From positions 62,001 through 126,000 of the forward strand of contig JAIOJF010000029.1 of assembly GCA_019911965.1 (NCBI GenBank): a stretch of DNA of 64,000 bases, given 5' to 3'. The DNA comes from Paracoccaceae bacterium (GTDB lineage Bacteria > Pseudomonadota > Alphaproteobacteria > Rhodobacterales > Rhodobacteraceae). This document shows, one piece after another, positions 60,118-64,000 of the stretch; the first letter of the stretch is position 1, and each line of letters opens with the position of its first letter. A model generated the notes under the pieces. It saw only the letters and a list, made by a program, of their open reading frames with translations. It made no database searches and was not told the origin of the DNA. Made by a program: the position numbers and the translations under genes.

Positions 60118-60191
60118 CCATAGGTTGGTGAGAACAGGCACGGGCAGCGTGCCGGGCATCGACAGGCCGCCCAAATGACGGAGCGAACGCC

Positions 60192-62930
60192 ATGCATTCG
60201 ATGAACGACTATTACTCCGCCGTGCAATTGCGCGCCGACCGCTGGAGCGCCCTGCGCGAAGCCTCGGCCGAGTTGAACCGCACGCCGCAGGGCCGCCATG
60301 CCGGAGCGCTGAAAAAGCGGATCGAGGGGCTGTTCACCTCGCTGTCGGTGATCGAACCCTATTGGGCCTTTCCCGGCATGCCAGCCTTTGAACATATGCG
60401 CCGCCAGTTCGAGGGCGGCCATATCGAGGATCTGGCCTTTTCCGTCCACCGTGTGACCCGGGCACTGACGACGGGTGCCTATCGCCGCCGCCACATCCCG
60501 CTGGAACGCGATCTGTTCGAGAATGACGAACACGACGACGAGGCCGTCCTGCCGCCCGAGGCCCGCGCGATGGCACGGCCCTATTTCGAGGTGCTGATCG
60601 TCGACAGCGTGACCGAGCATCAGGAACGCTGGCTGAAATCCAACATGACCCGGCTGCGCCGCCCCGAAGACCCGTTCACCTACGAGGCCGTCGTGGTGCC
60701 ATCACTGGAAGACGCGCTGATCGGGGTTCTGTTCAACCACAATATCCAGGCCATCGTGGTGCGCCCCGGGCTGGTGCTGAAATCGAAAACCGATCACCCG
60801 GTGCTGAGCCGCTATCTGAACCGCGCCGGTGGCCAGAAGGAACTGGAAGCTCTGCTGCCCGAGGATTACGGCCCCGAACTTTGCCGCCTGATCGCCAGGG
60901 TCCGCCCGGAACTCGATGCCTATCTGGTCACCGAACGCTCGGTCGAGGATATTGCCGGGCTCGATCTGGGGATCTGCCGGCGGGTGTTTTACAATCAGGA
61001 AGACTTCATGGAGTTGCACCTGAACATCCTGCGCGGCGTTCAGGCCCGCAACAAGACCCCGTTCTTTACCGCGCTGGTGGAATATTCCAAACAGCCGACC
61101 GGCGTGTTTCACGCCATGCCGATCAGCCGCGGCAAGTCGATTACGCGCAGCCACTGGATTCAGGATATGGGGGCGTTTTACGGCCCCAACATCTTCATGG
61201 CGGAAACCTCGGCCACATCCGGCGGGCTGGACAGCCTTCTGGAACCGCACGGCCCGATCAAGGAGGCCCAGGAACTGGCGGCGCGTGCCTTCGGGGCCAA
61301 GCAGACCTTCTTTGCCACCAACGGCACCTCGACCTGCAACAAGATCGTGGTGCAAGCGCTGGTGCGGCCCGGCGATATCGTGCTGGTGGACCGCGATTGC
61401 CACAAGTCGCATCATTACGGCATGGTGCTGTCGGGCGCGCAGGTGGTCTATCTCGACAGCTATCCGCTCAGCGAATATTCTATGTATGGCGCGGTGCCCT
61501 TGAAGGAGATCAAGCACCAGTTGCTGGCGCTGAAAGCCGCCGGCAAGCTTGATCGCGTGCGGATGCTGCTGCTGACCAACTGCACCTTTGACGGCATCGT
61601 CTACAATGTCGAGCGCGTGATGGAGGAATGCCTCGCGATCAAGCCCGACCTGATCTTCCTGTGGGACGAGGCGTGGTTCGCCTTCGCCCGGTTCGGCCCG
61701 ACCTACCGCCAGCGCACCGCGATGAATGCCGCCGGTGAATTGCGCTCGCGGCTGCGCAGCGACGCCCACAAAAAGGCCTATGAGGCGCAACAGGAGGCGC
61801 TGAAGGACGCCGATGCGGCCACCTTGCTGAACACCCGGCTGATCCCGTCGCCCAGGGCGCGGGTGCGGGTTTATGCCACGCAATCGACCCACAAGACCCT
61901 GACCAGCCTGCGCCAGGGCTCGATGATCCATGTCAACGATCAGGACTTCAAGGGCGAGGTCGAGCAATCCTTCCACGAAGCCTACATGACCCATACCTCG
62001 ACCAGCCCGAATTACCAGATCATCGCCTCGCTCGATGTCGGGCGGCGGCAGGTGGAGCTGGAAGGCTTCGAGTTTGTCCAGCGCCAGGTCGAGGCCGCGA
62101 TGTCGATGCGCCGCGCTATCGCCACGCATCCCCTGTTGCAGAAATATTTCAAGGTGCTGACGGCCGGCGACATGATCCCCGAGGAACACCGCGAAAGCGG
62201 CGTCACCAGCTATTACGACAGCGAACAGGGCTGGACCGATATCTGGGAATGCTGGGAACGCGATGAATTCGTGCTGGACGCCACCCGCGTCACGCTGGCG
62301 GTTGGTGGCACCGGCTGGGACGGCGACACGTTCAAGACCGATATCCTGATGGATAAATATGGCATCCAGATCAACAAGACCTCGCGCAATACCGTCTTGT
62401 TCATGACCAATATCGGCACCACGCGCTCATCCGTCGCATATCTGATCGAGGTGCTGGTGGAGATTGCCAAGGGTCTGGACGACCTGCTGGACGATGCCAG
62501 TCGGATGGAGCGCCTGTCATTCGACCGCCGGGTCAAGAACCTGGTGAAGGACCTGCCGCCCCTGCCGGATTTCAGCCGCTTTCACGAGGCCTTCTGCGCC
62601 GACAAGGATATCGGTGCCGGCGATATCCGCACCGCCTTCTTCCTGGCCTATGACGAGAAGAACTGCGACTATCTGGACCTGACCGGATCGCTGAAATCCG
62701 CGCTGGAAAAGGGTGAAACCGTGGTCTCGGCCTCGTTCATCATCCCCTATCCGCCGGGATTTCCGATCCTGGTGCCGGGGCAGGTGGTCAGCCGGGAAAT
62801 CCTTGCCTTCATGCTGGCGCTGGATGTGAACGAAATTCACGGCTACCGTTCTGATCTGGGCCTGCGGGTATTCACCCCTGAAGCCCTCGCTGCCCGCCTG
62901 CAACAAAAACTCCCCGAAGCTGCCGAATAG
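60192..62930 (+). CDS. Orn/Lys/Arg decarboxylase family protein
   Basis: PLP-dependent decarboxylase of 912 residues, larger than the usual 710-760. Residues ~1-280 are an unusual long N-terminal region including the wing-like domain; the PLP fold has AETSATSGGLDS, DRDCHKSHHYG (His404), LWDEAWFAFARFGP (Asp492) and the Schiff-base Lys568 in ATQSTHKTLTSLRQGSM. The C-terminal domain has VVSASFIIPYPPGFPILVPGQ, typical of the family. GGAG lies 8 bases before ATG 60192. It sits between an amidase and an ATP-grasp gene, so its amine product may be conjugated. Arginine or lysine are likely substrates. Confidence 0.9.
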   Translation: MHSMNDYYSAVQLRADRWSALREASAELNRTPQGRHAGALKKRIEGLFTSLSVIEPYWAFPGMPAFEHMRRQFEGGHIEDLAFSVHRVTRALTTGAYRRRHIPLERDLFENDEHDDEAVLPPEARAMARPYFEVLIVDSVTEHQERWLKSNMTRLRRPEDPFTYEAVVVPSLEDALIGVLFNHNIQAIVVRPGLVLKSKTDHPVLSRYLNRAGGQKELEALLPEDYGPELCRLIARVRPELDAYLVTERSVEDIAGLDLGICRRVFYNQEDFMELHLNILRGVQARNKTPFFTALVEYSKQPTGVFHAMPISRGKSITRSHWIQDMGAFYGPNIFMAETSATSGGLDSLLEPHGPIKEAQELAARAFGAKQTFFATNGTSTCNKIVVQALVRPGDIVLVDRDCHKSHHYGMVLSGAQVVYLDSYPLSEYSMYGAVPLKEIKHQLLALKAAGKLDRVRMLLLTNCTFDGIVYNVERVMEECLAIKPDLIFLWDEAWFAFARFGPTYRQRTAMNAAGELRSRLRSDAHKKAYEAQQEALKDADAATLLNTRLIPSPRARVRVYATQSTHKTLTSLRQGSMIHVNDQDFKGEVEQSFHEAYMTHTSTSPNYQIIASLDVGRRQVELEGFEFVQRQVEAAMSMRRAIATHPLLQKYFKVLTAGDMIPEEHRESGVTSYYDSEQGWTDIWECWERDEFVLDATRVTLAVGGTGWDGDTFKTDILMDKYGIQINKTSRNTVLFMTNIGTTRSSVAYLIEVLVEIAKGLDDLLDDASRMERLSFDRRVKNLVKDLPPLPDFSRFHEAFCADKDIGAGDIRTAFFLAYDEKNCDYLDLTGSLKSALEKGETVVSASFIIPYPPGFPILVPGQVVSREILAFMLALDVNEIHGYRSDLGLRVFTPEALAARLQQKLPEAAE

Positions 62931-62941
62931 AAAGGAACTTC

Positions 62942-64000
62942 ATGTCTTCGACGATCCTCAGGAACATATCGGAAATCCGCCGGCACTTTCACCGCAACGA
63001 GGACCCGATCTATTTCATCTCCGCCACCAACTTCAACCTTCTGGGGCTGGATGAATGGGTGAAGAACTTCAAGTATATCTGCTACATCGATTGTTACGAC
63101 GGCAAGCATCCGAACGTGTTCTGCCCGTCCGAACAACCCCATGCCGAGTTCCAGTCGATCGAGGATATCAACAATTACCTGTTGCAGCACAAGGAGGTGA
63201 TCGACCTTGTGAAACGTCGCGGCGGCAAGCCGAAATTCGTCTTCCTGATGTTCGACGAGGAAACCGAACGCCTGTCAAAGGAACTGGGGGCCGAAGTGTG
63301 GTTCCCGAAGGCCAGGCTGCGCACCGCGATGGACAACAAGATCGAAACCGTGCGCATCGGCAACAAGGCCGGGGTGCCCTCGGTGCCGAACGTGCTGGCC
63401 GAAGTGAAGGATTACGCCGATCTGAAGAAGACCTGCGAAAAGGCCGGTATCGGCCATGATCTGGTGCTGCAATCGGCCTTTGGCGACAGCGGCCACACCA
63501 CGTTCTTCATCAAGTCCGAGGCCGATTTCCGTCGCCACGAACACGAGATCGTCGGTGAAGGCGAGATCAAGATCATGAAGCGGATTGATTGCCGTGGCTC
63601 GGCAATCGAGGCCTGCGCGACCAAGGAAGGCACCATCGTCGGCCCGCTGATGACCGAACTTGTGGGCTTCAAGGAGCTGACGCCCTATCGCGGCGGCTGG
63701 TGCGGCAATGAAATACTGGCCACCGCCTTTCCGCCGAAAGTGCGCGATCATGCCCGCGACCTGACCTTCAGATTCGGCGAGCAATTGCGCAAGGAAGGCT
63801 ATCGCGGCTATTTCGAGCTGGATTTCCTGATCGACAAGAAGACCGGCGAATTGTGGCTGGGCGAGTTGAACCCGCGCATCACCGGGGCCTCGTCGATGAC
63901 CAACCACGCCGCCTTTGCCCATGCAGACGCGCCCTTGTTCCTGTTCCATTTGCTGGAATTCAGCCGCAAGAAGTTCAATCTGGATGTGGACGAGTTGAAC
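62942..64000 (+). CDS. ATP-grasp enzyme (biotin-carboxylase-like), 3' end cut by window edge
   Basis: The first 353 codons of a cytoplasmic ATP-grasp ligase. KLRTAMDNKIET-like lid start (LRTAMDNKIETVRIG), LVLQSAFGDSGHTTFF (ATP-binding loop), GYFELDFLIDKKTGELWLGELNPRITG (metal-binding Glu/Asn at the C-terminal end of the grasp) are visible. No biotin attachment domain is seen. AAAGGAACTTC precedes the ATG, 11 bases after the decarboxylase stop, so the two are cotranscribed. It probably forms an amide or carboxylates with acyl-phosphate chemistry; the acceptor is unknown. Confidence 0.88.
   Translation, partial: MSSTILRNISEIRRHFHRNEDPIYFISATNFNLLGLDEWVKNFKYICYIDCYDGKHPNVFCPSEQPHAEFQSIEDINNYLLQHKEVIDLVKRRGGKPKFVFLMFDEETERLSKELGAEVWFPKARLRTAMDNKIETVRIGNKAGVPSVPNVLAEVKDYADLKKTCEKAGIGHDLVLQSAFGDSGHTTFFIKSEADFRRHEHEIVGEGEIKIMKRIDCRGSAIEACATKEGTIVGPLMTELVGFKELTPYRGGWCGNEILATAFPPKVRDHARDLTFRFGEQLRKEGYRGYFELDFLIDKKTGELWLGELNPRITGASSMTNHAAFAHADAPLFLFHLLEFSRKKFNLDVDELN

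Noticed and set aside
1-64000. Genomic island, prophage or transposon
   Set aside because: I saw no integrase, transposase, tRNA or flanking direct repeats, and base composition looks uniform apart from short promoter regions.

Overview
The window is high-GC DNA with tightly packed, often ATGA-overlapping operons. Gene content points to a metabolically versatile alphaproteobacterium, most likely a Rhodobacteraceae/Roseobacter-type organism: an SqrR/BigR-type sulfide regulator, FnrL-like boxes, a DmdC-like acyl-CoA dehydrogenase, a LigM/DmdA-type demethylase and liv-type uptake operons. This assignment is inference; the window has no rRNA or tRNA. I saw no IS element, integrase or CRISPR array.

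Layout. 0-2.3 kb: a partial DmdC-like acyl-CoA dehydrogenase and two neighbouring MerR regulators, with an octanucleotide tandem repeat between them. 2.3-6 kb: a putative manganese/arsenite-type permease behind a promoter with a Fur/Mur-like operator, two PaaI thioesterases and a MATE exporter. 5.9-7.9 kb: a persulfide-oxidation module under an SqrR-like repressor. 7.9-8.5 kb: an FNR-boxed DksA-like gene and a small protein. 8.5-9.6 kb: a DUF2855 protein.

9.7-31.6 kb: a divergent acyl-CoA locus around a TetR operator at 19322-19341. Leftward run tetR, an ACAD10/11-like dehydrogenase, an MDR oxidoreductase, livHMGF, an acyl-CoA ligase and a substrate-binding protein, closed by a terminator. 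Rightward run an SDR, MaoC hydratase, APH-type kinase, SDR, FadJ-like fusion, a PimC/PimD-like dehydrogenase pair and a hydratase, then iorA and iorB. The kinase plus ACAD11-like pair recalls 4-hydroxyacyl-CoA (levulinate-type) catabolism.

31.6-36.6 kb: SDR, epimerase and BASS transporter, facing a GntR regulator and a LigM-like O-demethylase with paired operators. 36.7-46.9 kb: divergent operons under matching TetR-type operators. Leftward are a BadH-like SDR, a crotonase and an acyl-CoA dehydrogenase. Rightward are a three-subunit 4-hydroxybenzoyl-CoA-reductase-like enzyme, a CoA ligase, TetR and a hydratase. Together they look like an aromatic/alicyclic acid route whose dicarboxyl-CoA product could feed the PimCD-like genes.

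47.1-54.2 kb is the most unusual region. Behind a well-placed FNR-type promoter lie a small membrane protein, a CuA subunit II, a heme-copper subunit I with all histidine ligands but Gln at the active-site Tyr position, heme O synthase, SenC/SCO, a cytochrome b-ferredoxin-MvhD-like fusion, an orphan periplasmic protein and a hemerythrin. This fits a NorSY-like nitric oxide reductase better than an oxidase. 54.2-64 kb: an acyl-CoA dehydrogenase, an aromatic monooxygenase, a GabT-like aminotransferase, then a nitrilase-fold hydrolase, an arginine/lysine-type decarboxylase and an ATP-grasp enzyme cut by the window edge, possibly an uncharacterised amine or small-molecule pathway.
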